DNA from: Planctomycetota bacterium | GTDB taxonomy: Bacteria > Planctomycetota > Planctomycetia > Gemmatales > Gemmataceae | Length of the DNA: 37,559 bases | Direction: 5' to 3' | NCBI GenBank assembly: GCA_003669555.1 | Contig: QWOS01000119.1 | Coordinates: forward strand, 1 to 37,559 | Part shown: positions 7,088 to 15,538 of the stretch, one piece after another | Numbering within the stretch: position 1 is the stretch's first letter | Layout of the letters: each line of letters opens with the position of its first letter | Program-made: the position numbers and the translations under genes | Notes under the pieces: model-generated | The model's database searches: none | Seen by the model: the letters and a program-made list of their open reading frames with translations, nothing else | What the model was told of the DNA's origin: nothing

Positions 7088-8011
7088 ATGTGCACGCCCC
7101 GCCGCTGGATAGTTAGCCTGATGGCGGTTTGGATACTGGCTGGCATTGGCGGTTGCCACCGGAAATTGCTGGTTGATTCGGGTCCGTACCGCTATGGCGG
7201 TGGCTGGAACGCGGGAGAGCTCGCCGGGGCGGATGTGACCGGTGCCCCTGCCGAACCGGTGGTGGAGGAAGGCAAGCGACGGCCGGTGATCGACGCCGTT
7301 GGCTGGGTGGTGGGAATCCCCTCGAAAATATTACTGTGGGACCGGCGCGCGAACAATCACCGCATCAGCCCGCGCACCCGCGACGCGGTGGCGGAGTATG
7401 TGGAGCGCAACGGCATGAACGACATTTGCGTGCGTGTGAACCAGTACGCACCCATAGAGGAATGGCGCCGGCTCTGTGACAACCAGGAAGTTGGTGCTGG
7501 TTGGCGCTATACCCTGGGGGCCGTGAGCGTGATTGGTTACACGCTGGTGCCGGGTCGTCTGGTGGGCTACGATCGCTACAATCCTTATACGAATAGCCTG
7601 TATGTCTATTCTGACATCCCGTCCCTGGCGATCCAGTCGGCGGCTTATGCCAAAGATATGCGCACACGTAGCCATCCGGGCATTTATGCGGCGGTCAACG
7701 AACTGCCGGTGGTCTCCATGTGGCACCAGACGATCGCCACGGGAGACGCCATCAGCTATGTAGCTGCGGTGGGCGACCGGCGCGACCGCGAGGAGAGCCT
7801 GTTGATATTGCACCCCCACTACGGCTTTTTGGCTGGGGGCGCATTGGAGGAGGTGCTGGGCACCCCGGTTTTCGCCATTGGCGGAGCCGTTTTAGGCCAT
7901 GTGACCGGACGGGTGAGCGCCTACTCCCTGCCGCCAGACACAGAGCCTGAATCGGGAACAGGGGCAGAGGCGGTACCCGCCGGGGATGCACCATTGCCGA
8001 CCAAACCCTGA
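7088..8011 (+). CDS. lipoprotein of unknown function
   Basis: 307 aa with a short basic N-terminus, a hydrophobic segment and a lipobox IGGC (Cys23), so a lipid-anchored envelope protein is predicted. GGGAG five bases before the ATG supports the start. The middle (about 85-260) is well ordered: DAVAEYVERNGMNDICVRVN, a GWRYTLGAVSVIGYTLVPGR segment, YNPYTNSLYVYSD, and AYAKDMRTR. The tail is Pro/Glu-rich and probably disordered. I do not recognise a named domain; the YNPYTNSLYVYSD / AxYAKD pattern looks like a structural core. It converges with the dioxygenase gene, 29 bases apart. Confidence 0.8.
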   Translation: MCTPRRWIVSLMAVWILAGIGGCHRKLLVDSGPYRYGGGWNAGELAGADVTGAPAEPVVEEGKRRPVIDAVGWVVGIPSKILLWDRRANNHRISPRTRDAVAEYVERNGMNDICVRVNQYAPIEEWRRLCDNQEVGAGWRYTLGAVSVIGYTLVPGRLVGYDRYNPYTNSLYVYSDIPSLAIQSAAYAKDMRTRSHPGIYAAVNELPVVSMWHQTIATGDAISYVAAVGDRRDREESLLILHPHYGFLAGGALEEVLGTPVFAIGGAVLGHVTGRVSAYSLPPDTEPESGTGAEAVPAGDAPLPTKP

Positions 8012-8040
8012 GCGGCAGGGCGGTGGGGGCTTGTTTGCGA

Positions 8041-8712
8041 TCAGGGCATTTCAGGCGTGACACCCAGCACGATATCAAAACGGGCCTTTTTTTCACCCAG
8101 TTTCGAGCCGGCGATGGGGTCGAAAGCCACGGTAACCGCAGCGCGCTGTCTGGGGTCGCGGATGGAATTGTAAATGCCATCGCGCTCGTTGCGGGCCTTT
8201 TCGCCAGCCAGATACACCTGGGTGGCCAGCAGTTCCTTCCCCCGCAGTTTCACCTTCACATGGATATGGGGGGTGCGCCCGGGGTAGGGGACAGGCTGGA
8301 TGGTGCGGAAATAGTACTCGCCGGTGGACGAAGTAGTGAAACGCCCAAAGCCCTGGAAATTGCGGTCCTTTTTCTCCTTGTTCGAGGTGCCCGAGTGCAG
8401 ATAGGCACCGCCGTTGTCAACTTGCCAGATTTCCACCCCGGCGTTGGCGATTGGCTTGCCTGAGAGGTCGAGCACCCGACCGGTGAGATGTGTGATGGTG
8501 CCCACCGCCGTTGTCAGGGTATCATTAATGACAATCAGGTCGTTGTCGGTGTCAAGCGGCAGGCGGTCAGGGTAAAACGGGCCCTCGGTTCCTGAGGGGG
8601 TGCGGGTGAGCTCATCGGCCAGCAGGCCGGGTGCCCACGGCAACAGGCCGGCCATGGCCAAAACCGAGCGACGGTCGGCCCAGGAGCGAATGATGCGGAA
8701 ATGATCTGCCAT
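8041..8712 (-). CDS. intradiol ring-cleavage dioxygenase family protein
   Basis: 223 aa. The N-terminus has a twin-arginine-like signal (DRRSVLAMAGLLPWAPGLLA, Arg14-15), suggesting export in folded form with its metal. Family features are TEGPFYPDRLP, GRVLDLSGKPIANAGVEIWQ, GAYLHSG and PVPYPGRTPHIHVKV, which provide the tyrosines and the H-x-H pair that bind Fe(III) in catechol/protocatechuate dioxygenases. It is a stand-alone single-chain type; the true substrate is unknown, and many exported planctomycete homologues are not tied to aromatic degradation. The membrane thioredoxin gene lies 106 bases upstream on the same strand. Confidence 0.88.
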   Translation of the reverse strand: MADHFRIIRSWADRRSVLAMAGLLPWAPGLLADELTRTPSGTEGPFYPDRLPLDTDNDLIVINDTLTTAVGTITHLTGRVLDLSGKPIANAGVEIWQVDNGGAYLHSGTSNKEKKDRNFQGFGRFTTSSTGEYYFRTIQPVPYPGRTPHIHVKVKLRGKELLATQVYLAGEKARNERDGIYNSIRDPRQRAAVTVAFDPIAGSKLGEKKARFDIVLGVTPEMP

Positions 8713-8818
8713 GGCATGGTTTTCCCAAGGGTACCGGATTGGTCAGTCCAAGAGTAACTGAAATGTGGCAAAAAGCAATCAGGCCTTTTGCCTGGGGCAC
8801 AGGGGGCTGGGCCAGAAT

Positions 8819-9271
8819 TTAGTGGGCTGACTGGGCCAGGCTTTTGAGGACCTTGTCGTAATCCGCCTTGGGGTGGATTCCCACCAGCCGTTCCACCTCT
8901 TTGCCGCCGACGAAAAAGACCACCGTGGGGAGGCCGTCCACCTGAAACCGGGCGCTGATGGCCTCGGCGCCGACACCATCGGTGTTGAGTTTGCCCACGC
9001 GCAGTTTGCCGGCATTTTCCCGCGACAAGGCCGCCACTGTGGGGGCCAGCTTCCGGCAGGGGCCACACCAGGGGGCCCAGAAGTCGACCATCACGGGCAG
9101 CGGTGACTTGTCAACCTGCTCTTCCCAGTTGGCCGGGGTGAGTGCCACCCCCTCGAATGAGCCTTCCGCAATGGTTTCTTCCACCAGTTCGGGTGGCCCG
9201 TTGCGCAGCAGATAAAAGCATGCTGCCACGGCCAGGATGATAACAACCCAAATCAGCGGATTCTGACGCAT
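8819..9271 (-). CDS. membrane-anchored thioredoxin-like protein
   Basis: 150 aa from the ATG at 9271 (a TTG at 9307 would add 12 unlikely residues). An N-terminal transmembrane anchor (about 6-22) precedes a complete thioredoxin domain with active site WCGPC (Cys69, Cys72) and the cis-proline loop GLPTV. The domain probably faces the periplasm and handles disulfide exchange of exported proteins. It lies between the exported 9315-9839 gene and the dioxygenase on the same strand (43 and 106 bases apart), which may form an operon. Confidence 0.9.
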   Translation of the reverse strand: MRQNPLIWVVIILAVAACFYLLRNGPPELVEETIAEGSFEGVALTPANWEEQVDKSPLPVMVDFWAPWCGPCRKLAPTVAALSRENAGKLRVGKLNTDGVGAEAISARFQVDGLPTVVFFVGGKEVERLVGIHPKADYDKVLKSLAQSAH

Positions 9272-9314
9272 GATGACAAGTTCCTGGCAAAGAGCAGTGG
9301 GGCACAATTACAGT

Positions 9315-9839
9315 TTAGCGGAGCGGCAGGCGGGTGGGGGTGCCACCTTCCCGGAGGAATTCAGCCTGCCGCGCACCCTCCAGGGCCACGGCGGGAACCA
9401 GCAGGATCAGTGGACTGACAAAAACGGCCTGATCCGGTTGGTTGGGATCGCGCCTGCCGGGCTTGGCCGAGGAGTGGAAGCGGATCTGGATGATGTCGTC
9501 CAGCCGGGTTACCTGCACTTTGGAGTATTGGGCGGAGCTGCCCGACTCGATAGCCACAGCCAGCACTTCGTGGCTTGGGAATGCCTGGCTGGGCAGGGGG
9601 ACCGTGGCGGGCTGGACCGGCTTGCCGCCACCAGGTCTCCTGAGGCCGAAAGGTGGGACCTGCTGGAAAATCTCGTCAAATGCCTCAAGGTTTTTCAAGC
9701 GGAAGATCGCCTGGCCATCCGGGGGAATAGGGGTGGTGTTTTTGACAAAATAGCTGCTCAGTATTTGGAATTTCACGGGTTTGCCTTCATCTGCGGGGGC
9801 GGCGGGTAGTGGCAGGATAGCCAGCAGGAGGCTGAGCAT
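9315..9839 (-). CDS. small exported protein of unknown function
   Basis: 174 aa starting at ATG 9839, preceded by GGAG nine bases away. A signal peptide (MLSLLLAILPLPAAPA) is followed by a mature region with SSYFVKNTTPIPPDGQAIFR, FDEIFQQVPPFG, and a hydrophobic VSPLILLVPAVAL strand near the C-terminus. No named family is recognised. It precedes the anchored thioredoxin on the same strand. It diverges from the ThuA operon, with 153 bases between starts. Confidence 0.75.
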   Translation of the reverse strand: MLSLLLAILPLPAAPADEGKPVKFQILSSYFVKNTTPIPPDGQAIFRLKNLEAFDEIFQQVPPFGLRRPGGGKPVQPATVPLPSQAFPSHEVLAVAIESGSSAQYSKVQVTRLDDIIQIRFHSSAKPGRRDPNQPDQAVFVSPLILLVPAVALEGARQAEFLREGGTPTRLPLR

Positions 9840-9992
9840 GGCAAGTTTCTCCGGGGCCTGGTTCACGGATGCAGGTGGCAACTCCCTGTGATTCTAGGGG
9901 ATGCTGGCAAAAATGGGGCAACCGCTGGCAAAAGCGCCAGCCCGGTGGTAGTCTACGCCCATTATCAGAGTTTCAATTCCGGAGGGAATGCG

Positions 9993-10955
9993 ATGCGGCA
10001 GGGAACAGGAATCTGGCTGGTGGCGTTGCTGGCTGGCGTGGCAGCCATGGCTTTACCAGCCATGGTGTCGGCCCAGGACGGTGCGGGGGGCAAAAAGAAG
10101 CTGATTTTCATAGCCGGTGCCCGCAGCCATGGTTATGGGCAACACGCCTTCAAGGCAGGCTGCACCCTGCTGAAGAAGCGGATGGATGAGGCTTATGGCG
10201 ATAAACTCGTCACCGAGATGTACACCGACAACTGGCCAAAAGACACCTCCGTGCTCGACAGCGCCGACGCCATTGTCATCTATTGTGATGGCGGCGCCGG
10301 CCATCCCGCCAACAAGCACCTCGACCAACTGGAAAAGCTGGCGAAAAAGGGTGTAGGCATCGCCATGATGCATTACGGCGTGGAAACCGTGAAAGGCAAG
10401 TCGGGGGACTTTTTCCTTGACTGGATTGGCGGCTACTTCGAGATGAACTGGTCGGTGAACCCGCACTGGAAGCTGAAAGATGCCGACCTTGCCAAAGGTC
10501 ACCCGGTCACCCGGGGTGTGAAGGCCTATGCCACCCAGGACGAATGGTACTACCACATGCGTTTTCCCGAGGGCATGAAGGGTGTGACCCCTATCCTCTC
10601 GGCTTTGCCGCCCAAGGAAACACTCAGCCGTCCCGATGGCCCGCATAGTGGCAACCCCTTTGTGCGTGAAGCGGTGGCCAAGGGTGAGAAGCAGGTTCTG
10701 GCCTGGGCCCGCGAGCGTCCCGATGGCGGGCGTGGTTTTGGTTACACGGGTGGCCATTTCCATTGGGCCTGGGGCAACGACGACAATCGCACTCTGGTGC
10801 TGAATGCCCTGGCCTGGATCACCAAACTGGATGTGCCCGAGGCCGGCGTGAAATCGGCCCGCCCCACGGTGGCCGAACTGCGTGACAACCAGGATTTCCC
10901 GGTGCCTGACAAGTTCAGCTTCGACCGCATCGAGGCAGACCTGAAAGACCAATGA
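9993..10955 (+). CDS. exported ThuA-like domain protein
   Basis: 320 aa from ATG 9993, chosen for its GGAGGG six bases upstream and the signal peptide that follows (MRQGTGIWLVALLAGVAAMA, cleaved after VSAQ). The mature part is a ThuA-like (trehalose utilisation, class I glutamine amidotransferase-like fold) domain: KLIFIAGARSHGYGQHAF, DAIVIYCDGGAGH, GIAMMHYGVE, DEWYYHMRF, and GGRGFGYTGGHFHWAW at the C-terminal side. Planctomycetes carry many exported ThuA proteins, usually linked to carbohydrate or glycan use; the actual reaction is unknown. Its stop overlaps the start of the next gene (ATGA), so the two are translationally coupled. Confidence 0.9.
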   Translation: MRQGTGIWLVALLAGVAAMALPAMVSAQDGAGGKKKLIFIAGARSHGYGQHAFKAGCTLLKKRMDEAYGDKLVTEMYTDNWPKDTSVLDSADAIVIYCDGGAGHPANKHLDQLEKLAKKGVGIAMMHYGVETVKGKSGDFFLDWIGGYFEMNWSVNPHWKLKDADLAKGHPVTRGVKAYATQDEWYYHMRFPEGMKGVTPILSALPPKETLSRPDGPHSGNPFVREAVAKGEKQVLAWARERPDGGRGFGYTGGHFHWAWGNDDNRTLVLNALAWITKLDVPEAGVKSARPTVAELRDNQDFPVPDKFSFDRIEADLKDQ

Positions 10956-11713
10956 GCCTTTCTTTCTGCCTGCTGCTGCTCGTTTGCGCCCAGCAGCCCG
11001 CCACTGGCGGGCGCTGGGTGTTGCAGCGTTCTGTCCCCAGCATGGACGCCATCCAGGCCGCCGCGGCGGATGACCGGCACCTGTATGCAGTGAATGACCA
11101 CCAGGTGGCGCAACACGACCGGGCCACCGGCAAACTGGTGCGCATGAGCACCGGCAAGGCCGAGCACCTGAACAGTGCCTGGCCGCATGCGGGTGGTTTT
11201 TTGCTGGCGCACTCCAATTACCCCAACAAGCCAGATACCTCCGACATCAGAAGGCTTGACCCTGCCACCATGCGGCTGGAGCTTTTTCACACCTTCCAGA
11301 ATCCGCCCGGGAGCCTTACCTGGGTGGTGCGTCACCAGGATGCCTGGTGGTGCCATTTTGCCCACTACAAGGCAGATAATGGCAGAAGCCTTGTTATCCG
11401 TTTTGACGATACCTGGACAGAAAAGGCCCGCTGGACCTACCCGGTTGACCTGGTGAAAGACTGGGATGGCATGAGCCTGTCGGGCATGGTGGTGCATCAG
11501 GGCCACTGGTTGGGCACACCACACACCGCCAAAAAACTGTACCGGCTCGAATTTCCCGGTGGTGCGGACAAGGCCCGCTGGCTGGGAGAACGGCCAGCCC
11601 CCTTCACCGGCCAGGGGATCGCGCCCGATCCCGTCACAGGTGGTCTGGTGGGGATTGACCGCAAGCTCCGCCAGATCCTGTTGGCTACCTGGGTGGAGGG
11701 GAGTTCCCCTTGA
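10952..11713 (+). CDS. exported beta-propeller-like protein of unknown function
   Basis: 253 aa with a short signal (MSLSFCLLLLVCAQQ). The rest has repeated Trp/Asp-containing strands such as DDRHLYAVNDHQVAQHD, RATGKLVR, RRLDPATMRLELFHTF, GSLTWVVRHQDAWWCHF and YRLEFPGG, suggesting a small propeller. It starts in the stop codon of the ThuA gene (ATGA) and its own stop overlaps the TTG start of the Nudix gene, so it is the middle gene of a coupled operon. No enzymatic motif is seen. Confidence 0.78.
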   Translation: MSLSFCLLLLVCAQQPATGGRWVLQRSVPSMDAIQAAAADDRHLYAVNDHQVAQHDRATGKLVRMSTGKAEHLNSAWPHAGGFLLAHSNYPNKPDTSDIRRLDPATMRLELFHTFQNPPGSLTWVVRHQDAWWCHFAHYKADNGRSLVIRFDDTWTEKARWTYPVDLVKDWDGMSLSGMVVHQGHWLGTPHTAKKLYRLEFPGGADKARWLGERPAPFTGQGIAPDPVTGGLVGIDRKLRQILLATWVEGSSP

Positions 11714-12282
11714 CCGATGCCAAGAGACCCGCGGCCTGGAGCGTGCTGGATCGCCAATCCCTGCTGGCCTGCCCACCCTGGCTGGAAGTGGTGCGCGAAC
11801 GGCTAGCCCTGCCAGGAGGCGATACCGCTGATTTCTTCAAAGTGGAGATGCCCGAATTCACCCAGGTGCTGCCGGTTACTCCAGACGGCAAGCTGGTGCT
11901 GATCCGGGGCTATCGGCCCGGCTACCACGATTGGAGCTGGGGTGTGCCAGGCGGCATGATCGAGCCGGGTGAATGGCCCGAGGTGGCTGCCCAGCGCGAA
12001 CTGCTGGAAGAGACGGGGTATCGGGCCGAAAGCTTGCGCCTGGTGGGCAGGTACGGGGTGGATGGCAATCGTGGCTGTGGCCGCATGCACCTGTTTCTTG
12101 GGCTGGGTGCCACCCCCGTTGCGGAGCCTGACCTGGACGACACCGAGGAGATGATGGTGCGGATAGTTGATGTGGCGGAGGCGAAAAAGAGGTTGATGGC
12201 TGGCGATTTCTGTGGCTTGCCAGAGATGGCCAGCCTGGCCATGGGGCTTTGGGCCCTGGAAGCAATGCCCGAAAACAAGTGA
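11710..12282 (+). CDS. Nudix hydrolase, ADP-ribose pyrophosphatase-like
   Basis: 190 aa. The complete Nudix box (G-x5-E-x7-REUxEExGU) is present as GMIEPGE, seven residues, then RELLEETGY at about 76-98. The N-terminal FFKVEMPEFTQVLPVTPDGK region and preceding strands are as in the ADP-ribose pyrophosphatase (NudF-like) group, so hydrolysis of a nucleoside diphosphate sugar is likely. The start is TTG 11710-11712, overlapping the upstream stop, which implies coupling. The first ~25 residues are more variable. An intrinsic terminator begins at its stop codon. Confidence 0.88.
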   Translation: MTDAKRPAAWSVLDRQSLLACPPWLEVVRERLALPGGDTADFFKVEMPEFTQVLPVTPDGKLVLIRGYRPGYHDWSWGVPGGMIEPGEWPEVAAQRELLEETGYRAESLRLVGRYGVDGNRGCGRMHLFLGLGATPVAEPDLDDTEEMMVRIVDVAEAKKRLMAGDFCGLPEMASLAMGLWALEAMPENK

Positions 12283-12325
12283 ACCTGACGGTTGGCACAT
12301 GCCGCCCCGTCAGGTTTTGGTTTTT
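12282..12325. terminator. intrinsic terminator between convergent Nudix and trxA genes
   Basis: A perfect 10-bp stem (AACCTGACGG / CCGTCAGGTT, 12282-12291 and 12307-12316) with a 15-base loop is followed by TTGGTTTTT. It starts at the last base of the Nudix stop. The complementary strand has weaker T content, so it mainly serves the plus-strand operon. Confidence 0.8.
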
Positions 12326-12342
12326 CGTGACCGGTCTCTTTG

Positions 12343-12678
12343 TCAGCTTCCGATGATATTTTGCAGGGCCTTATCGAAGGCTGCTTCCGGTTGCAAGCCA
12401 ACCATGCGATTGACCTCAACGCCACCCTTGAAAATGATCACCGCCGGGATGCCGGAGATACGGAACTTGCCGGCGACATCGGCGCTTTCGTCGGTGTTCA
12501 GCTTACCCACTTTCAGCTTACCATGGTACTTGGTGGCCAGGCTGTCGATGGTGGGTGCCAGGCGGCGGCACGGCCCACACCATGGAGCCCAGAAATCGAC
12601 AAGGACGGGGATATCGCTCTGCTCGACCTCGGTGCTCCAGTTAGCGTTTGTCAACTCCAAAACATGATCGCCTGCCAT
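12343..12678 (-). CDS. trxA: thioredoxin
   Basis: 111 aa, the normal length of a cytoplasmic thioredoxin. The active site is WCGPC (Cys34, Cys37) within VLVDFWAPWCGPC, the buried Asp is D28, and the cis-proline loop is SGIPAVIIF. Start ATG 12678 is preceded by AAGGAG at six bases; an upstream in-frame start would add 15 residues without support. It keeps cytoplasmic proteins reduced. It is separate from the anchored thioredoxin at 8819-9271. No thioredoxin reductase is in the window. Confidence 0.93.
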   Translation of the reverse strand: MAGDHVLELTNANWSTEVEQSDIPVLVDFWAPWCGPCRRLAPTIDSLATKYHGKLKVGKLNTDESADVAGKFRISGIPAVIIFKGGVEVNRMVGLQPEAAFDKALQNIIGS

Positions 12679-12780
12679 TGAAATCTCCTTGAGCCGAAGG
12701 GCAGAGCCCTCTGAGCGCACCATATGAATCGCTCATTCATTCTAGGGAAGCGCAGGGATGAGGATGGGCCTCAGCCAGCG

Positions 12781-12816
12781 AAAAAAACACAAAGCCAAGC
12801 CGGGTAACAGCTTGGC
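12781..12816 (-). terminator. intrinsic terminator of the NYN gene
   Basis: On the minus strand a 7-bp stem GCCAAGC / GCTTGGC with a 9-base loop is followed by TTTGTGTTTTTTT. It lies 34 bases after the NYN stop codon and upstream of trxA. Confidence 0.75.
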
Positions 12817-12849
12817 CCTGCCAAAAAGTTTGGGAAAAAAAGTGGGGGG

Positions 12850-13509
12850 TCAGTCTTCCTCAACCATCCCGTCAGGTTGGCCATAGCGGGGGGTGGGCGT
12901 TTCGGCGCGGGCCGGGGTACCCTCGGGGCGATTGGCCCCGGCACTGTCCGAACGGAGCGGATCGAAGCGCAGCAAGAGCGGTTTGAGGTCGAGCACGGCA
13001 CTGGCGCAAGCGCGCAGTTCGCCGCCGATGGATTGCTCAACGGTGGCCACCTCGAGACGAATGCCTCTGCGACGGAGGCTCAGGCCGAGATGGGCAAAGT
13101 CGGGATCGCCAGTGAGGAGGACGACGGTGTCAGGATTGATCTGGCCAACGAGGTCCATGGCATCGACGGCCATCAGCAGGTCGACATCAGCCTTGTAATG
13201 ATTGTCACCGCTGGGCACGCCGTCTTTGGTGACGACCATAAATCCATGGATACGGAGCCAGTGGACGAAACGCAGCTTGCGGGCGCGCAACTCTTGAAAT
13301 TCGGGCACAAAAATCGGTGGCAGGCCCACATAAACCACAATCTCGCCATGATTATCGGGCGATTCGCCCTCGTCGAGCAGGTATTCGCGCACAGCCAGCC
13401 AATCGATGCTCTTGTTCATGCTGCGGGCGGCGGCGAGAAGATGAGACTCATCGACCAAGGCGAGGATTTTTTGGCCTGGGCGAAGTGAAGAGGCGGGAGA
13501 ACCGGGCAT
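12850..13509 (-). CDS. NYN domain (LabA/DUF88-like) protein, putative RNase
   Basis: 219 aa. PIN-like NYN features are VDESHLL with Asp20, KADVDLLMAVDAM (about 106-118) and LLTGDPDFAHL (about 134), which give the acidic metal-binding cluster. RRRGIRLEVAT matches the strand after the second acidic motif. LabA/DUF88 proteins are thought to be Mg-dependent ribonucleases; the target here is unknown. The ~35 C-terminal residues are Pro/Arg-rich and disordered. The gene stands alone with its own promoter (13545-13572) and terminator. Confidence 0.88.
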   Translation of the reverse strand: MPGSPASSLRPGQKILALVDESHLLAAARSMNKSIDWLAVREYLLDEGESPDNHGEIVVYVGLPPIFVPEFQELRARKLRFVHWLRIHGFMVVTKDGVPSGDNHYKADVDLLMAVDAMDLVGQINPDTVVLLTGDPDFAHLGLSLRRRGIRLEVATVEQSIGGELRACASAVLDLKPLLLRFDPLRSDSAGANRPEGTPARAETPTPRYGQPDGMVEED

Positions 13510-13544
13510 TCTTATTTTTCCTGAGGCGATGATTTTTCAACAAA

Positions 13545-13572
13545 CAAATAGCCAGGCAGTCCGGGCTGTCAA
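13545..13572 (-). promoter_or_regulatory. sigma-70-like promoter for the NYN gene
   Basis: On the minus strand a perfect -35 TTGACA (13567-13572) and a -10-like TATTTG (13545-13550) are separated by 16 bases, about 36 bases upstream of the ATG. The AGGA near the start serves as ribosome site. Confidence 0.55.
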
Positions 13573-13667
13573 AAAGGACAGAGGCAGAACAAAGTACAAC
13601 AAAAGATAAATTATTAAATCCGGGAAAGATCGGCAAGGAGCCGTGGTGGTACCGATACTTCCTTTAG

Positions 13668-14645
13668 TTAGCGGGGTGTTTCACCAAATACCCGCTTGGC
13701 GCTATATGCAGCCAATACCCTGGCTACGAGGGGGTGACGCACGATATCGCGCTCGTCCAGATGCACCACGGCAATCGACTCGATCCCCTCCAGGCGGGCC
13801 ACGGCATCGATCAGGCCGCTCTCCACATTGGGTGGCAAATCCACCTGGGTGGTGTCACCTGTGACAATAATCTTCGAGCCGATGCCCATGCGTGTGAGGA
13901 ACATCATCATCTGGGCCACGGTGGTGTTCTGGCCCTCGTCGAGGATGATGGCAGCGTTGTTCAGCGTGCGGCCACGCATATAGGCCAGAGGGGCGATCTC
14001 GATAACATCGTTGTCGACATAACGCCGCACCTGCTCGGGATCCATCAGGTCGTTGAGCGCATCGAAGAGCGGTCGCAGGTAAGGATTGACCTTGGCGGCG
14101 ATATCACCGGGCAAAAAGCCCAGGCGCTCGCCCGCCTCCACGGCGGGGCGCACCAGGACGATTTTCTTGACCTGCCCGGAGCGGAGCAGGCTCACCGCCA
14201 TGGCCACCGCCAACCAGGTTTTTCCGGTGCCCGCAGGGCCAACGCAGATAACCATTTCCTTGTCGCGCAGGGAATTAAGGTAACGGGACTGGCCCTCGGT
14301 CCGCGCCCGCACCGCCCGCAATGGCCCCGGAGTCTGGGTGGGCACTGTCGGCCCATCGCTGTCGAGGTTGAGCACCCTCTCGGCGTGGCCTCCCACCACA
14401 TCAAGCGACGCCCGCACCTGTTCCATACTGAGGCTGCCATGGCGCCGCAGATCGACCCGCAATTGGACGAACAGTTTTTCCGCGCGGTCCACCTGCTCTT
14501 CGGTGCCTTTTAGCAGCACCTGCTCGCCCCGGCCAATGATCTGAATTCCGAGCGATTGGCGGATTTCACGCAGGAACTGATCCCGGCTGCCAAAAAGCAG
14601 CACGGCTTCCTCGCGACTATCGAGGGAAAGAATGGACTCTTTCAT
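13668..14645 (-). CDS. phoH: PhoH family ATPase
   Basis: 325 aa. An N-terminal KH-like region (IQIIGRGEQVLLKGTEEQV) is followed by the PhoH helicase-like ATPase core: Walker A GPAGTGKT (about 136), LVRPAVEAGERLGFLPGD, Walker B IILDEGQNT (DEGQN instead of the usual DEAQN) and VTGDTTQVDLP. The start ATG 14645 overlaps the stop of cdsA; an apparent open frame continuing to 15563 is antisense-like shadow of cdsA. PhoH/YbeZ proteins are linked to RNA metabolism and usually sit beside ybeY; here the neighbours are lipid-carrier genes instead. Confidence 0.92.
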   Translation of the reverse strand: MKESILSLDSREEAVLLFGSRDQFLREIRQSLGIQIIGRGEQVLLKGTEEQVDRAEKLFVQLRVDLRRHGSLSMEQVRASLDVVGGHAERVLNLDSDGPTVPTQTPGPLRAVRARTEGQSRYLNSLRDKEMVICVGPAGTGKTWLAVAMAVSLLRSGQVKKIVLVRPAVEAGERLGFLPGDIAAKVNPYLRPLFDALNDLMDPEQVRRYVDNDVIEIAPLAYMRGRTLNNAAIILDEGQNTTVAQMMMFLTRMGIGSKIIVTGDTTQVDLPPNVESGLIDAVARLEGIESIAVVHLDERDIVRHPLVARVLAAYSAKRVFGETPR

Positions 14646-15538
14646 CGGACGAGCGGGCCTCCAGGGACGAAATGGGGGACCAGTACCAGCCAGAACCAGG
14701 CGACAGGCGCAGCAAAAAGCAGGGCGTCGACCAGGTCGAGCATACCGCCGAACCCGGGCAGCCAATTGGCCGCATCCTTGATACCCAGGTCGCGTTTGAT
14801 CATCGATTCGGCCAGGTCGCCCATGGCCCCGGCAAGGCCCAGCGACAGCCCAAAGCCGGCCGACCACAAGGGGCTCACCGGTAAGCCCAGCAGGCCCCCG
14901 GTCAGCCACCAGCCCACGACGCTGGTCAGGGTGGCCAGCGCCAGCCCGCCGGTGAGTCCCTCCCAGGTTTTCCTCGGGCTGAGCAGGGGGGTCATACGGT
15001 GCTTGCCGGCCATGCGGCCAGTGAAGTAGGCGCCAATGTCGCAGAACTTGGTGGTGAGGATGGTGACCAGGATGCAGGCGAGCCCCACTGCCGCGTTGTC
15101 GCCCCCGGCCCAGCGAAGGCTGAGCAGGCTGGCGGGTAGCAGACCCAGATAGCCGGTGATGAACACCAGGGCAGCCAGGCGGGCCACCACCCCGGCCGGG
15201 CCGTGATAGTAGCGCATGGCCACCAGGAAATGGACGATGATCAGCCCGCAGAAAACAACCAGCAGTGTGGCAGCCCGGTGCGGGTGCAGCCACTCCAGGC
15301 TGGGCACCGTGGGGATCCAGCCGGCAACGACGATAACCCCCACCGACAGCACCGCGGCGATGGGATGGGGCCGGTTGTCGATGGGCAGCAATCCGGCCAG
15401 TTCCCAGGCCGCCATCAGCAATCCGCCCATAGCCAGAATCAGCAGACCCAGGCAATACGGGTAGGTGAAGTAGTCGAAAGCCAGCAAGGCCAGCAAAACG
15501 GCAGCGAGGGTGAATCCGGTAGCGATGCGGGTCATCAT
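14642..15538 (-). CDS. cdsA: phosphatidate cytidylyltransferase
   Basis: 298 aa with about eight membrane segments. It makes CDP-diacylglycerol from phosphatidate and CTP, at the inner membrane. The family signature is at the C-terminal side: SMIKRDLGIKD, then LPGFGGMLDLVDAL. The usual LPGHGG has Phe in place of His and the following Arg is Leu; the KR...KD part and the final Asp are kept, so activity is probable. It overlaps both uppS (upstream) and phoH (downstream) by four bases (ATGA), a tightly coupled operon. Confidence 0.9.
   Translation of the reverse strand: MMTRIATGFTLAAVLLALLAFDYFTYPYCLGLLILAMGGLLMAAWELAGLLPIDNRPHPIAAVLSVGVIVVAGWIPTVPSLEWLHPHRAATLLVVFCGLIIVHFLVAMRYYHGPAGVVARLAALVFITGYLGLLPASLLSLRWAGGDNAAVGLACILVTILTTKFCDIGAYFTGRMAGKHRMTPLLSPRKTWEGLTGGLALATLTSVVGWWLTGGLLGLPVSPLWSAGFGLSLGLAGAMGDLAESMIKRDLGIKDAANWLPGFGGMLDLVDALLFAAPVAWFWLVLVPHFVPGGPLVR

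Noticed and set aside
10053-10952. 299-aa open frame on the minus strand
   Set aside because: It is antisense to the clear ThuA gene; its His/Val-rich translation shows no motif. The same applies to the long antisense frames at 3038-3652 and 26406-27407.
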